Part shown: piece after piece, positions 35,620 to 44,729 of the stretch
Layout: the number at the start of each line of letters is the position of its first letter
Position numbering within the stretch: position 1 is the stretch's first letter
NCBI GenBank assembly: GCA_017460835.1
Contig: JAFUAD010000037.1
Coordinates: 22,540 to 86,539, forward strand
Direction: 5' to 3'
Origin: Oscillospiraceae bacterium
GTDB lineage: Bacteria > Bacillota > Clostridia > Oscillospirales > Ruminococcaceae
DNA length: 64,000 nucleotides
Translations under genes and position numbers: made by a program
The notes under the pieces: model-generated
The model's input: only the letters and a program-made list of their open reading frames with translations
Database searches by the model: none
What the model was told of the DNA's origin: nothing

Positions 35620-35648
35620 TTGCATTTTCAGGGAAAGAATGATATAAT
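35620..35648 (+). promoter_or_regulatory. Promoter of the dockerin-protein gene
   Basis: TTGCAT 35620-35625, 17-bp spacer, TATAAT 35643-35648 with extended -10 (TGATATAAT). The 5' leader is about 110 nt. Confidence 0.75.
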
Positions 35649-35764
35649 GACACTATGTATATGTGTCGCCTCACCATTTTGCACTCTTTTGCTGCCGTCC
35701 CCTGCGGATACAGCCGGCAGTCCGGCGGACACATCACATAATCTACTATTAAGGAGAGGTTTGA

Positions 35765-38083
35765 ATGAAATCACTTTTCAAGCGCACGCTTGCAACAGCG
35801 ACCGGTTCCGTGCTTGCACTGAGCCAGCTTGTCTCTGTTGCTGCGACTGTCAATGTCAGCGCTGCTGAAACGCTGGTCGTTGACAAGGCATTCGTTCTGA
35901 ACGTCCCGATCGACGAACTGAACCCCCTCAAGGCGGATCAGGTCTCTGACTGGGCAGACGAAGCAGAAGCAAAGTTCATCGAGCTGGGCGACGGCCATAC
36001 CTTTAAGGTCGGTACCCAGAAGGCAAAGGATCGTGCCCGCACCTTCCTCGCAAAGAACGGCTCAGCTTATCTGACCGCTGAGGACATCGAGGCTCTGCTC
36101 GCAACAGTCGATGCACAGGGCACTGTCGTGACCAACACGAACGGCACCTTCACCGGCACCGCAGGCTTCGGCGATATCGGTCCGATCATCGGCGGCATCG
36201 TCGAGAGACTCTACGGCGACAAAATCGTTGAGCTCGACTGGTCCGAATTCCACGCAAGCGCACAGGCTACCGTCAGCGGCAAGGTCGATTTCGACGCAAA
36301 GACCGTCACCTACGAAACCGCAATCACCGCAAGCAACGGCAAGACCTATCAGAACTTTAGCGGCGCAAAGCAGTATGCGTTCGATGTTCTGGAGGAGGCA
36401 ACCCAGTACGCAATCAGCAAGGGCGGCCTCAAGACCACCATCACCGACACCCACGATCAGACCGTGAAGAAGCTCGGCTATGTCTCTGCAATCGCAGATG
36501 CAATCAATGCCATCACCCTTTCCGGCGAGACCGATCCGGATACCGCATATTCCGATTACCTCGCAGCAGTTGACACCGCGATCGACGGCTCCGGCGTTCC
36601 GGCAGCAGTCGCTGACAGAGTGAAGAACGCAATCGACAAGAGAGAGCCGGCTTCCGTTACCTCCGCGATCGAGAGCGAGCGCTTCAACAGCCTCTTCGAC
36701 AGAATCGTGAATGTTGTCAACAGCAGCAAGGCAAATGCACAGGTCGATCTGACCACATCCGATATCGCAGCAGTCATCAACGACGGCTACGATTACGAGA
36801 TCAATGTCCCGAACGGCTACTCCGCAGATGCTGCCTTCAAGTATGAGGACGAGCAGGCTGCCGATCTGCTCGATGCAGTGAAGTCCGTTTACACCGATGA
36901 CGGCTTCATCGCAGGCGCAGACCTCGAGGCTCTCGCAAATGCAGCAGGCGGCGAGAATCAGGATTACATCGTCGTGGACGGCACCGGCGCTGAGGTTACC
37001 GACTTCACAAAGGATTACACCGTGATCGAGGTCGTTTCCCACAAGGAAATCTCCGCTTATGCCAATACGGACTATGTTGTCAAGGGCGAGCTCTTCTACG
37101 ATGTTGAGCGTGTGATCGAGCAGATCGTTGTTGAGGAGGTCGAGGAGACCACGACCACCACAACCACCACCACCGATACCACCTCTACCACGACTACCTC
37201 CACCACCTCTGACAGCACCTCTACCACGACTTCCTCTACCACCACCGATAGCACCACCACCACGACCGATACCACCTCCTCTACGGATTCCACCAGCAGC
37301 ACCACCACCACGCTGGCAACCTATGTTTCGTTCGATGTCGGCGCAAACGGCAACAACGAGCTGGTTTACTGGTCTGAGGAGACCGATGCGACCTTCGATT
37401 TCGATACCATCACCATCAAGGCTCACTTCATCGTTGCAGGTGAAGATCAGGCTGAAGATGTTGTCGATGTGACCGAGTTCTTCGGCGCAGAGGCAAATTC
37501 CCCGGCTGAAATGGGCATCTCCCTGGCAGAAGGCATCGGCAGCGGCAAGTTCCCGGTCGGCCTGATCCTGAAGGACGAGGCCGGTCTTGCTCAGGTCATC
37601 GACGAGAAGGGCTACGATTCTGAGTCCATCATCGCAGATCAGAGCTTCGCAAACGGTGCGATCGTTTCCAGATTCTATGTCATTCTGGTTCTCCGCGGCG
37701 ACGCCGACCTGAACGGCGAAATCAGTGTTGAAGATGCACAGTATGCTCTGAACTACTACACTGACGTTCTGGCAAAGCACGGTCCTGCACACACCATCCG
37801 TGCTGGCTACTATCTGATCGGCTACAATGATCCGATGGCAATTATGCCGTATTCTCACTATGCAATGGATACTGCTGACGGCGACGGCGTCATCAATATT
37901 GAAGATGCGCAGAGAATTCTTCAGTACTACACCGATAACACCCTGGCACAGAAGAATTACGACTGGGATAAGGTCAACGAGGGCGTTCACGTCATTCCGC
38001 TGAATCAGCTCCACGCAGATCCGCTTGCACAGGATGACTTCGGTAAGGCAGATTACGTTGATTACATGGCAACCCGTGAATAA
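35765..38083 (+). CDS. Secreted dockerin-domain protein with Thr-rich linker
   Basis: 772 residues with an N-terminal signal peptide (KRTLATATGSVLALSQLVSVAA, cut near AAE ~35). Residues ~36-455 form an alpha-rich, Ala/Asp-rich region of no family I recognise. A Thr/Ser/Asp linker (~461-515) follows, then a beta-rich module (~516-640) resembling a cohesin- or CBM-like fold, and a C-terminal dockerin-like pair: loop 1 DADLNGEISVED (~645) and loop 2 TADGDGVINIED (~703). The two loops are ~55 residues apart, wider than a standard dockerin, and loop 2 has Thr at calcium position 1. Codons favour GCA, CTG and ATC, suggesting a highly expressed gene. It has its own promoter and terminator. Dockerins bind cohesins on scaffoldins or the cell surface. 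Confidence 0.8.
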   Translation: MKSLFKRTLATATGSVLALSQLVSVAATVNVSAAETLVVDKAFVLNVPIDELNPLKADQVSDWADEAEAKFIELGDGHTFKVGTQKAKDRARTFLAKNGSAYLTAEDIEALLATVDAQGTVVTNTNGTFTGTAGFGDIGPIIGGIVERLYGDKIVELDWSEFHASAQATVSGKVDFDAKTVTYETAITASNGKTYQNFSGAKQYAFDVLEEATQYAISKGGLKTTITDTHDQTVKKLGYVSAIADAINAITLSGETDPDTAYSDYLAAVDTAIDGSGVPAAVADRVKNAIDKREPASVTSAIESERFNSLFDRIVNVVNSSKANAQVDLTTSDIAAVINDGYDYEINVPNGYSADAAFKYEDEQAADLLDAVKSVYTDDGFIAGADLEALANAAGGENQDYIVVDGTGAEVTDFTKDYTVIEVVSHKEISAYANTDYVVKGELFYDVERVIEQIVVEEVEETTTTTTTTTDTTSTTTTSTTSDSTSTTTSSTTTDSTTTTTDTTSSTDSTSSTTTTLATYVSFDVGANGNNELVYWSEETDATFDFDTITIKAHFIVAGEDQAEDVVDVTEFFGAEANSPAEMGISLAEGIGSGKFPVGLILKDEAGLAQVIDEKGYDSESIIADQSFANGAIVSRFYVILVLRGDADLNGEISVEDAQYALNYYTDVLAKHGPAHTIRAGYYLIGYNDPMAIMPYSHYAMDTADGDGVINIEDAQRILQYYTDNTLAQKNYDWDKVNEGVHVIPLNQLHADPLAQDDFGKADYVDYMATRE

Positions 38084-38095
38084 TCCATTCGCATT

Positions 38096-38129
38096 CAAAA
38101 AAGACACAGCTTCGGCTGTGTCTTTTTTT
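38096..38129 (+). terminator. Terminator of the dockerin-protein gene
   Basis: Stem AAAGACACAGC/GCTGTGTCTTT with TTCG tetraloop, followed by a T run. Confidence 0.95.
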
Positions 38130-38145
38130 GCCCTATACTCCTGCG

Positions 38146-38180
38146 CAAAAAAGAGACACCGGAAAGCTCCGGTGTCTCTC
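38146..38180 (-). terminator. Terminator of the leucine-rich-repeat gene
   Basis: A 12-bp stem (AGAGACACCGGA/TCCGGTGTCTCT), with a T run on the leftward strand (A run at 38146-38152). Confidence 0.9.
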
Positions 38181-38184
38181 TGCA

Positions 38185-41100
38185 TTAAAACCGAATGGTA
38201 AAGGTGGTCTGCTCCTTGTCCCAGTGGATATCCGCATCGGCAAAGGGGTCGTCGCTGCCGGCGGCTGCGGGCTCCGGGAGCTCCGCCGAAATGTGCTCGT
38301 CGAGCTTCGGGATATCCGGTTCCTCGTCCGCGAGCTTTGCGGCGGGTTTCGCCTCGGGCTCAGCCGCGGGCTTCTTGCGGCGCGGCATGGAATCCACATC
38401 CGGCAGATCATCGAGCAGGCTTGCGCGCTGACGCGCCTTGCGCTGCTCCGGGGTCTCCTTCTCGCGGCGGCGCATCTCCTGCTCCTCCGGCAGATCGGGC
38501 AGATCGTCGAGCAGGCTTGCGCGGCGGCGGGCCTTCGTCTCCTCGGGGGTTTCCCTCTCGCGGCGGCGGATTTCCTCCTCCTCCGGCGAGAGCTCCTTCT
38601 TCTTGCTGCGCTTGCGCTTGGGCTTCTCGGCGGGCAGCGGAGCGGCTTCCGCTTCTTCGATCTGCGGCAGCTTGGCCTTCGGATCGACCGGCACGGATTT
38701 CTTCCGCGCCTCAGCGAGCTCACGCTTCACGCGCTCCGCGTAATTGAGCTCCTCCTCCTCGACAAAGCTGCGTGCTGCGGATTTCTCGGGAGCGGGCGGC
38801 TCAGGCTCTGCGGCGGGCTTTGCCGCGGGCTCAGGCTGCGGCTTCTGTGCCTTTCGTTTCTGATTCTTCGGCTGCGGCTTGGGCGGCTCGGCATCCGATT
38901 GTGCCTCTGCCTCCTGCACAGCCTGCGCGGGATCCTCAAAGGTCTGGCTGAATACCGGCTCACCGGATGCCTTCGGCTCCGGCTCAGCAGGCTTTTCTTC
39001 GACAGGTTCGGGGATTTCCTCGGGCGCGGGCGGTTCCTCCGCCGCAAACAGGAATGCGGGGTCGTTCGAGACCGCCTCGGTGGCGGGCTCCTCCGGCAGG
39101 GTCGTATCCCCAAAGAGGAATGCGGGATCGCCGGGCGACGGCGCAGGCTCGTCTGCGGCCGGCTGCGGCTGCTGATCTGCAAACAGGAACGACGGGTCGT
39201 TGGTCGGCGCGGTGATCGGGTCTTCCCTTCTGCGCGGAACCGGCGGGGCTGCTGCGGCCGCGGCTGCTGCCTGCTCGGCCTCCTCCTCCGCCTGCTCCTG
39301 TGCGAGCAGCGATTCCATATTCAGCGGAATCAGCGTCATCATCAAATGATGCTGCTTTGCATAGCGCTCTGCATAGCTGCCCTCCTCAGCATGGAGCCGG
39401 AACTTCGGGCACTCGGTAAACGCATTTTCGCTGATTTCCGTGACGGAGCGCGGAATCGCGATATCGGTCAGCTTTTCGCAATGGCTGAACGCGGACTGGC
39501 CGATTCTCGTTACGCCGTCCGGAATGATGATCTTCTCGATGCCGGCGTGATAGAACGCCTCATTGTCGATCTCAGTCAGCGTCGCGGGCAGCTTGATCGT
39601 TTTCAGCGCCGTGCAGCTTGAGAACATCGCGTGGCCGACCTTTGTCGGGCCCTCGCGGAATACTACCTTTTTCAGATTGGTGCAGCCGTGGAAGATATAG
39701 CCGTCGATGCGGCGCAGTGTCGTCGGGAGCTCGATGCGCTCGAGCTGGTCGCAGTACGAGAAGGCGCCGTGCTGGAGGCGGTTGACGCCCTCCGGCAGCC
39801 GGACAATCCGCACGGGAAGCTGCGCAAATGCGGCAGCACCGATGCACCGGACGCCGATCGGGACATTGACCTCCGGCTGCGTCAGATTGGCATGCAGCAG
39901 GATATTGGCACCGGCGATCGTATACGGCTCGGTGCGGCGGGTCATCCACGGGGTATAGGCAAATGCGTCGATGCCGATTTCGGTGACACTCGTCGGGATG
40001 ATGACATCGGTCAGGACGCCGCAGTTTGCGAAGGCGTTGTCGCCGATGCTGATGACGCCCTCCGGAATCACGGCAGCGCGCAGGCCGCCGCGCTCAAAGG
40101 CACGCGGGCCGATGCGGCGGACACCGACCGGAATCGGGCTGTATCCGTCGGCGCGGATCAGAAATCTGCCGACGATGTAATGGCCGGCGGTCATGCGGAA
40201 CAGCGGCGTGTCGGCAAAGGCATTGCCGGCGATCTCCTCAACGCTGTCCGGGATATAAGCTTCCTGAAGGCTGGAGCAGCCGCGGAATGCATTTTGCTGG
40301 ATGTATTTGGGTCCCTCCGGAATCACGACCGTGCGGAGTGACGAGCAGCCGCTGCAAATGCCGTCGCTGACCATATCGAGCTTTGCGGAAAAGCGCAACT
40401 CGGTCAGGGACATACAGTCGCGCAGGGCTTCATTTTCGAGCTTTTCGAGCGTATCCGGCATATAGAACCGGCGCATTGTCGTACAGCTTTGGAACGCATT
40501 TTTCTCGATGACCTCCATGCCCTGCGGCAGGATGACCTCCAGCAGCGGGCAGTCACGGAAGGCGAAGCGTCCGATGCGCTTCAGCGTGCTCGGCAGATAG
40601 ATGCGCTGCAAGCTGCGGCAGCCGTTGAAGGCATAGCCGCCGATCTCGACAACACCCTCCGGCACAACGACGGAGACGAGCTGCCGGTTCTGCTCAAAGG
40701 CGTGGTTGCCGATGCGGATGACGCCGTCCGGGATCATGATATCGCGGACATTATACTCCTGCGTATATTTTTTCAGAATGCCGTATTCGATGAAGAACGC
40801 AGGATTGCAGCCGCGCAGCAGATTCGCCTCCCGCTCGGTGTAGCACATGATGCCGTGCTCCTGCGCATAGCGGTGTGCGACGCTGCCGGTGACGGTGGTG
40901 ATGACCTGGATATTGTGATCCGATCCGAACGCATACGGATGGAGCTTCGTAACAGACGGGGGAATGATGATCGCTTTCAGCTCTGTGCAGCCGGCAAAGG
41001 CGTCCTCGCCGATTTCGGTCACGGTTTCGGGGATATAGACGCTTGTCAGGGATGAGCAGCACGAAAAAGCCTCGCGTCCGATGGTACGGAGTCCGGCAGA

Positions 41101-41610
41101 GAGCTTGAGGTTGACGAGCGAAGTACAGGCATAAAAGGCGCGGTTGTCGATATGCTTGACGCTGGAGGGCAGGGTAACGTCCTCCAGACGGGAGCATCCG
41201 GAGAAGGTGCCGCGGGCAATGGACTCGATCTTGTCTGAGATGAACACAGAGCGCAGTCCGCTGCAATTGCAGAATGCCCATGCACCGATGGTTTCGCAGG
41301 TTTCCGGAAGATTTGCGGCACGGAGCACATGGCAGCCGTCGAAAGCGTTGGTTCCGATCTCGCGCAAGCCGTCAGAGAATTCGACATCCTGAAGCTGCGC
41401 GCAGAGTGCAAATGCACGCTCCCCGATGGTTTTGACGCTTGCGGGGATGCTGATGCTGTTGACCTCGGTCATGGTGAAGGCTTCGTCGGCAATTTCTGTC
41501 ACATTCTTCGGAATTGTCAGGTCTTCATCCTGCTTTCGGATGCCCAGGCGCTCCAGCGCGCCCGCCGCCTCATATTTCAGCAAAACGCCGTTTTTAATTT
41601 TGAACCCCAT
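38185..41610 (-). CDS. BspA-type leucine-rich-repeat (LRR_5) protein with charged C-terminal tail
   Basis: 1141 residues from 41610 (CAGGAGG upstream). Residues ~20-770 are roughly two dozen LRR_5 repeats of the form IPxxVxxIGxxAFxxCxxLxxV, which is the BspA/TpLRR class. Unlike most BspA proteins it starts MGFKIKNGVLLKYE and has no signal peptide, membrane helix or dockerin, so it should be cytoplasmic. The tail (~790-1141) is low-complexity P/E/A/K with two internal repeat types: three copies of DP(A/S)FLF near 805, 830 and 851, and two copies of an RRRExETPExxKARxRASLLDDLPD unit near 1015-1065. These look like docking or phosphorylation motifs (inference). Confidence 0.85.
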   Translation of the reverse strand: MGFKIKNGVLLKYEAAGALERLGIRKQDEDLTIPKNVTEIADEAFTMTEVNSISIPASVKTIGERAFALCAQLQDVEFSDGLREIGTNAFDGCHVLRAANLPETCETIGAWAFCNCSGLRSVFISDKIESIARGTFSGCSRLEDVTLPSSVKHIDNRAFYACTSLVNLKLSAGLRTIGREAFSCCSSLTSVYIPETVTEIGEDAFAGCTELKAIIIPPSVTKLHPYAFGSDHNIQVITTVTGSVAHRYAQEHGIMCYTEREANLLRGCNPAFFIEYGILKKYTQEYNVRDIMIPDGVIRIGNHAFEQNRQLVSVVVPEGVVEIGGYAFNGCRSLQRIYLPSTLKRIGRFAFRDCPLLEVILPQGMEVIEKNAFQSCTTMRRFYMPDTLEKLENEALRDCMSLTELRFSAKLDMVSDGICSGCSSLRTVVIPEGPKYIQQNAFRGCSSLQEAYIPDSVEEIAGNAFADTPLFRMTAGHYIVGRFLIRADGYSPIPVGVRRIGPRAFERGGLRAAVIPEGVISIGDNAFANCGVLTDVIIPTSVTEIGIDAFAYTPWMTRRTEPYTIAGANILLHANLTQPEVNVPIGVRCIGAAAFAQLPVRIVRLPEGVNRLQHGAFSYCDQLERIELPTTLRRIDGYIFHGCTNLKKVVFREGPTKVGHAMFSSCTALKTIKLPATLTEIDNEAFYHAGIEKIIIPDGVTRIGQSAFSHCEKLTDIAIPRSVTEISENAFTECPKFRLHAEEGSYAERYAKQHHLMMTLIPLNMESLLAQEQAEEEAEQAAAAAAAAPPVPRRREDPITAPTNDPSFLFADQQPQPAADEPAPSPGDPAFLFGDTTLPEEPATEAVSNDPAFLFAAEEPPAPEEIPEPVEEKPAEPEPKASGEPVFSQTFEDPAQAVQEAEAQSDAEPPKPQPKNQKRKAQKPQPEPAAKPAAEPEPPAPEKSAARSFVEEEELNYAERVKRELAEARKKSVPVDPKAKLPQIEEAEAAPLPAEKPKRKRSKKKELSPEEEEIRRRERETPEETKARRRASLLDDLPDLPEEQEMRRREKETPEQRKARQRASLLDDLPDVDSMPRRKKPAAEPEAKPAAKLADEEPDIPKLDEHISAELPEPAAAGSDDPFADADIHWDKEQTTFTIRF

Positions 41611-41661
41611 ATTTGCGCCTCCTGAAATGGATGATTGCGACATAATACATGCATCTTAATC

Positions 41662-41690
41662 ATTATACCATAGTTTCAGTGATTTTGCAA
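41662..41690 (-). promoter_or_regulatory. Promoter of the leucine-rich-repeat gene
   Basis: Read leftward: TTGCAA (41690-41685), 17-bp spacer, TATAAT (41667-41662). Confidence 0.75.
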
Positions 41691-41811
41691 GAAAAAGCGG
41701 ATGTGTGCAATGTAGAATTATGAAGTCTCGTTTTGGCTATTTTGCACAGAGGACAGTTTTGCCTGTCGAAAACTAACCGTATAATCTATGACAAAACCAC
41801 AAATTCCCGCA

Positions 41812-41844
41812 GAAAAACCCCCGGTATCGCAAGGATACCGGGGA
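41812..41844 (-). terminator. Terminator of the solute-binding protein gene
   Basis: Stem CCCCGGTATC/GATACCGGGG with GCAAG loop, and a T run on the leftward strand. Confidence 0.85.
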
Positions 41845-41875
41845 TTCGCAAGATTGTATTAAATTCTGCAAAATC

Positions 41876-43264
41876 TTACTTGTTGTAGTCTGCGAGATAT
41901 GCATCAATGACGGAATTGATGACGCCGACGGACTCGCTCCACTGTGCGATACCCTTCGATGCGCAGCGGACACCGTTCTCGTTGGAATCCAGAACCTTCG
42001 AGACCTCGGTAGAGACTGCGTTGTAGAAGTCATAGTACGGGTTTTCGCGTGCCATTTCGTGGCAAGTTTCGAGCATCTCAACCATCTCGTCGTTCCAGCC
42101 GTAGTCGTCATAGAGCTGCTTGCTTGCGATCTCATTTGCGCGGTCGTCCATGATTGCGAAGCGCTTGCACTTTGCAAAGATCGCGACGCCCTCCGGGTTC
42201 TTACCGCCCTTGACCATGACATAACCGTCGAGGCCGCAGGGGATATAATACTTATCGGAATTCGGATCCTTCGGCATTGGGACGAACATTGCGTTCTCGC
42301 CGAAGTTCTGCTTCCAGGTATCGTTATACATTGCCCATGCGCCGCACGGATAGAACAGGGTCTTGCCCTCGCCGATGTACTCTGCATGTGCATCCCAGCC
42401 GTAGTCGCCGACGCCGATTGCGACGCAGTTCGTGGTGCCGAGATCATACATCCAGTTCTGGAGCCGCTCGATTGCGGGATCCTTCAGATTGTTGACGAGT
42501 TTTCCGTCCTCAATGCCGATATACGGCACGCCGCAGGTTGCGGAGAGACCTGCCTCGAACCACCAGCCGTCAAGGCCGAACTGACCGTTCTCGACATCGA
42601 CAAACTGTGTAAGCTGCTTCTGGAATGCGTTCCAGTCCCACTTGCCCTCCTTAAAGAGCTTTGCCGGATCCTGGAGGCCGTTCTCCTCGATGGTGTCGCG
42701 GTTGTAGATGACGACGCAGTTGTCGCCGGAGACGTTGTTGACGATGACGTAGTGCTTGCCCTTCCACATGAACATATCGTAGGTATCCTTCATCGGCGCG
42801 AAAGCCGGCTCGGATAAGTCGATGTAGTCGTCAATCGGGACAAACATATCCTTAATCGCGCCCTTCGGGAATGCGTCGAGATCGGATGCCGGGAAGAAGT
42901 CGATGCCCTCGTCGCCGTTGATCGCGTTTGCGAGCTGGTCGTAGCGGGAATTCCAATCAACATTATGGAACTCGACCTTGCCGCCGTAGTGAGACTGGAA
43001 GGTCTCCAGCTCGATCGGGGTGGATTTGCCGGTGCCGTCGGGGTTGATATCCCAGTTTGCCATCCACTTGATGGTCTTGTTGGTCAACTCGCCGGAGAGC
43101 AGGTCGCTCTCATCCGCGAGGCTGCTGAGCTCTTCCTTCACAGCGGAATCCAGCGGCTTGTCATAGCTGGATTCGTCGTCCTTTTTGCCGCAGCCGGTCA
43201 GCGCGCCGAATGCCACAGCAGTCAGCATCAGGGCTGCGATCGTGATTCTGGATTTCTTCATCAT
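41876..43264 (-). CDS. Extracellular solute-binding lipoprotein (ABC importer, sugar type)
   Basis: 462 residues from 43264 (AGGAGG upstream). Signal peptide with lipobox GALTGC (Cys ~24), then a cluster-B/family 1 type binding protein: WMANWDINPDGTGKSTPIELETFQ, YDQLANAINGDEGIDFFPAS, a long Trp/Tyr-rich middle (GLDGWWFEAGLSATCG, VGDYGWDAHAEYIGEGKTLF) and a C-terminal helix set. Such proteins deliver oligosaccharides to an ABC permease. No permease or ATPase gene is adjacent, so it is an orphan here. Leftward single-gene unit with its own promoter and terminator. Confidence 0.88.
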   Translation of the reverse strand: MMKKSRITIAALMLTAVAFGALTGCGKKDDESSYDKPLDSAVKEELSSLADESDLLSGELTNKTIKWMANWDINPDGTGKSTPIELETFQSHYGGKVEFHNVDWNSRYDQLANAINGDEGIDFFPASDLDAFPKGAIKDMFVPIDDYIDLSEPAFAPMKDTYDMFMWKGKHYVIVNNVSGDNCVVIYNRDTIEENGLQDPAKLFKEGKWDWNAFQKQLTQFVDVENGQFGLDGWWFEAGLSATCGVPYIGIEDGKLVNNLKDPAIERLQNWMYDLGTTNCVAIGVGDYGWDAHAEYIGEGKTLFYPCGAWAMYNDTWKQNFGENAMFVPMPKDPNSDKYYIPCGLDGYVMVKGGKNPEGVAIFAKCKRFAIMDDRANEIASKQLYDDYGWNDEMVEMLETCHEMARENPYYDFYNAVSTEVSKVLDSNENGVRCASKGIAQWSESVGVINSVIDAYLADYNK

Positions 43265-43359
43265 TTCGTTCCTCCTGTAAAACTCCCCTTGAAAATAATC
43301 GGTGAGATGTGTTAGAATCCCGCGGGACACTTGTGCGAAGCGCACAGAATCCCGATATC

Positions 43360-43388
43360 ATTTTATCATAATTTGCGCAGCTTGTCAA
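43360..43388 (-). promoter_or_regulatory. Promoter of the solute-binding protein gene
   Basis: Read leftward: TTGACA (43388-43383), 17-bp spacer, TAAAAT (43365-43360). The leader (~90 nt) contains a hairpin TGTGCG-CTT-CGCACA and a direct repeat GGGATTCT about 32 bp apart. Confidence 0.8.
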
Positions 43389-43487
43389 TCGAAAAATTCG
43401 TAAAAATGCAAGGATTATTTCTATTTATTTCTGTAAAACTATACAAATAGCAAGGAAAATCTTGCTGAATAGAAGCATCTTGCAGAT

Positions 43488-44723
43488 TCAGGCGAATCGT
43501 TCGTCGATGACGCGGGCGGTCTTTTTCATGCTCCGCGGCAGTACGCCGATCTCGACGACCTTCACGATCGGGGTGAAGCCGATGCGGCTCTTGACCTTCT
43601 CCGCGATGCGGTGGCTGAGATCGTCGAAGTTGACATGGCCGTTCGTCTCGACATAAATGCGCATGGTGTCCTTGCCGTCAAGGTGCGAAATGCGGATCTG
43701 ATACTCGCTGGAAATCTCCGGGAAGGCAGCGAGCACCTCCTCGATCTGCTTCGGGAACACATTGACGCCCTTAATCTTCATCATATCGTCGGTGCGCCCC
43801 TGAATGACGTCAATGCGCGGGTAGCTGCGGCCGCAGGGGCACTCGCCCGGAATGATGCGGGAGAGGTCGTGCGTGCGGTAGCGGATCAGCGGCGCGCCCT
43901 CCTTGACGAGCGTCGTAATGACGATCTCGCCGAATTCGCCGTCCGGGACAGGCTCGCCGGTCTTGGGGTCGATGATCTCCAAATAGAGGAAGTCGTCCCA
44001 GATGTGCATGCCGGTGTTGTGCTCGCAGTTGATGCCGATGCCGGGGCCGTAAATTTCGGTCAGGCCGTAGATGTCATAGAGCTCGATGCCCAGTCCCTCG
44101 GAGATCCGCTGGCGCATTTTGTCGCTCCAGCGCTCCGAGCCGATGACGCCCTTTCTGAGCTTGATCTTATCCTTGATGCCGCGCTTTTCGATCTCCTCAG
44201 TCAGCAGCAGCGCATAGCTGGAGGTCGAGCAGAGAACCGTGCTGCCGAGGTCCTGCATCATCTGAAGCTGCTTTTCGGTATTGCCCGGCCCCATCGGAAC
44301 CGCCATCGCGCCGAGCTTTTCGCAGCCGTTCTGGAAGCCGATGCCCGCCGTCCAGAGCCCGTAGCCGGGGGTGATCTGGATTCTGTCCCTGTTCGTGATG
44401 CCCGCGACCTCATAGCAGCGCGCAAACATCGTCGCCCAGTCGTCAACATCCTTTCTGGTATAGGGGATGATGACCGGCGTGCCGGTTGTGCCGGACGAGG
44501 AATGGATGCGGACGATCTCCTCCTCCGGCGCGGTCATCAGCCCGAGCGGGTAGGCCTCGCGCAGGTCATTCTTCTCCGAGAAGGGCAGCTTTAAGAAATC
44601 CTCCGGCGTATGTACCTCCGTGATGCCTGCCTCCGCGAGCTTTTTGCCGTAGAAGCTGTCCGAGGCGATCAGCGCCCTGATGCGGTCATTGACCAGCTTT
44701 AACTGTTCGTTTGAGATTTGCAT
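43488..44723 (-). CDS. paaK: Phenylacetate-CoA ligase (aryl-acid AMP ligase)
   Basis: 411 residues of the adenylate-forming family. P-loop motif IHSSSGTTGTPVIIPYT, then YDIYGLTEIYGPGIG, RYRTHDLSRIIPGECPCGR, and the C-terminal catalytic-lysine region GVNVFPKQIEEVL. It activates phenylacetate or a related aryl acid to its CoA ester. It is the last gene of a leftward operon with iorA and iorB, which make aryl-acetyl-CoA from aryl-pyruvates with ferredoxin; the pair can work in either direction to conserve energy from aromatic amino acids. Start at 44723 follows AAAGGAA. Confidence 0.95.
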   Translation of the reverse strand: MQISNEQLKLVNDRIRALIASDSFYGKKLAEAGITEVHTPEDFLKLPFSEKNDLREAYPLGLMTAPEEEIVRIHSSSGTTGTPVIIPYTRKDVDDWATMFARCYEVAGITNRDRIQITPGYGLWTAGIGFQNGCEKLGAMAVPMGPGNTEKQLQMMQDLGSTVLCSTSSYALLLTEEIEKRGIKDKIKLRKGVIGSERWSDKMRQRISEGLGIELYDIYGLTEIYGPGIGINCEHNTGMHIWDDFLYLEIIDPKTGEPVPDGEFGEIVITTLVKEGAPLIRYRTHDLSRIIPGECPCGRSYPRIDVIQGRTDDMMKIKGVNVFPKQIEEVLAAFPEISSEYQIRISHLDGKDTMRIYVETNGHVNFDDLSHRIAEKVKSRIGFTPIVKVVEIGVLPRSMKKTARVIDERFA

Positions 44724-44729
44724 ATCAGA

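Noticed and set aside
37128-37330. Simple-sequence DNA repeat (ACC/ACT) as a separate element
   Set aside because: It is the in-frame Thr/Ser linker of the dockerin protein.
36062-38185. A long open frame on the minus strand opposite the dockerin gene (about 707 codons), and a similar one (28953-30692) opposite the pilM-pilN gene
   Set aside because: Antisense shadow frames caused by the codon bias of the real genes. They have no ribosome-binding site, no recognisable domain and no promoter of their own.
38185-41610. CRISPR-like regular repeats within the leucine-rich-repeat gene
   Set aside because: The periodicity is at the protein level (LRR units of ~23 residues) with degenerate DNA; no identical direct repeats with unique spacers exist anywhere in the window.
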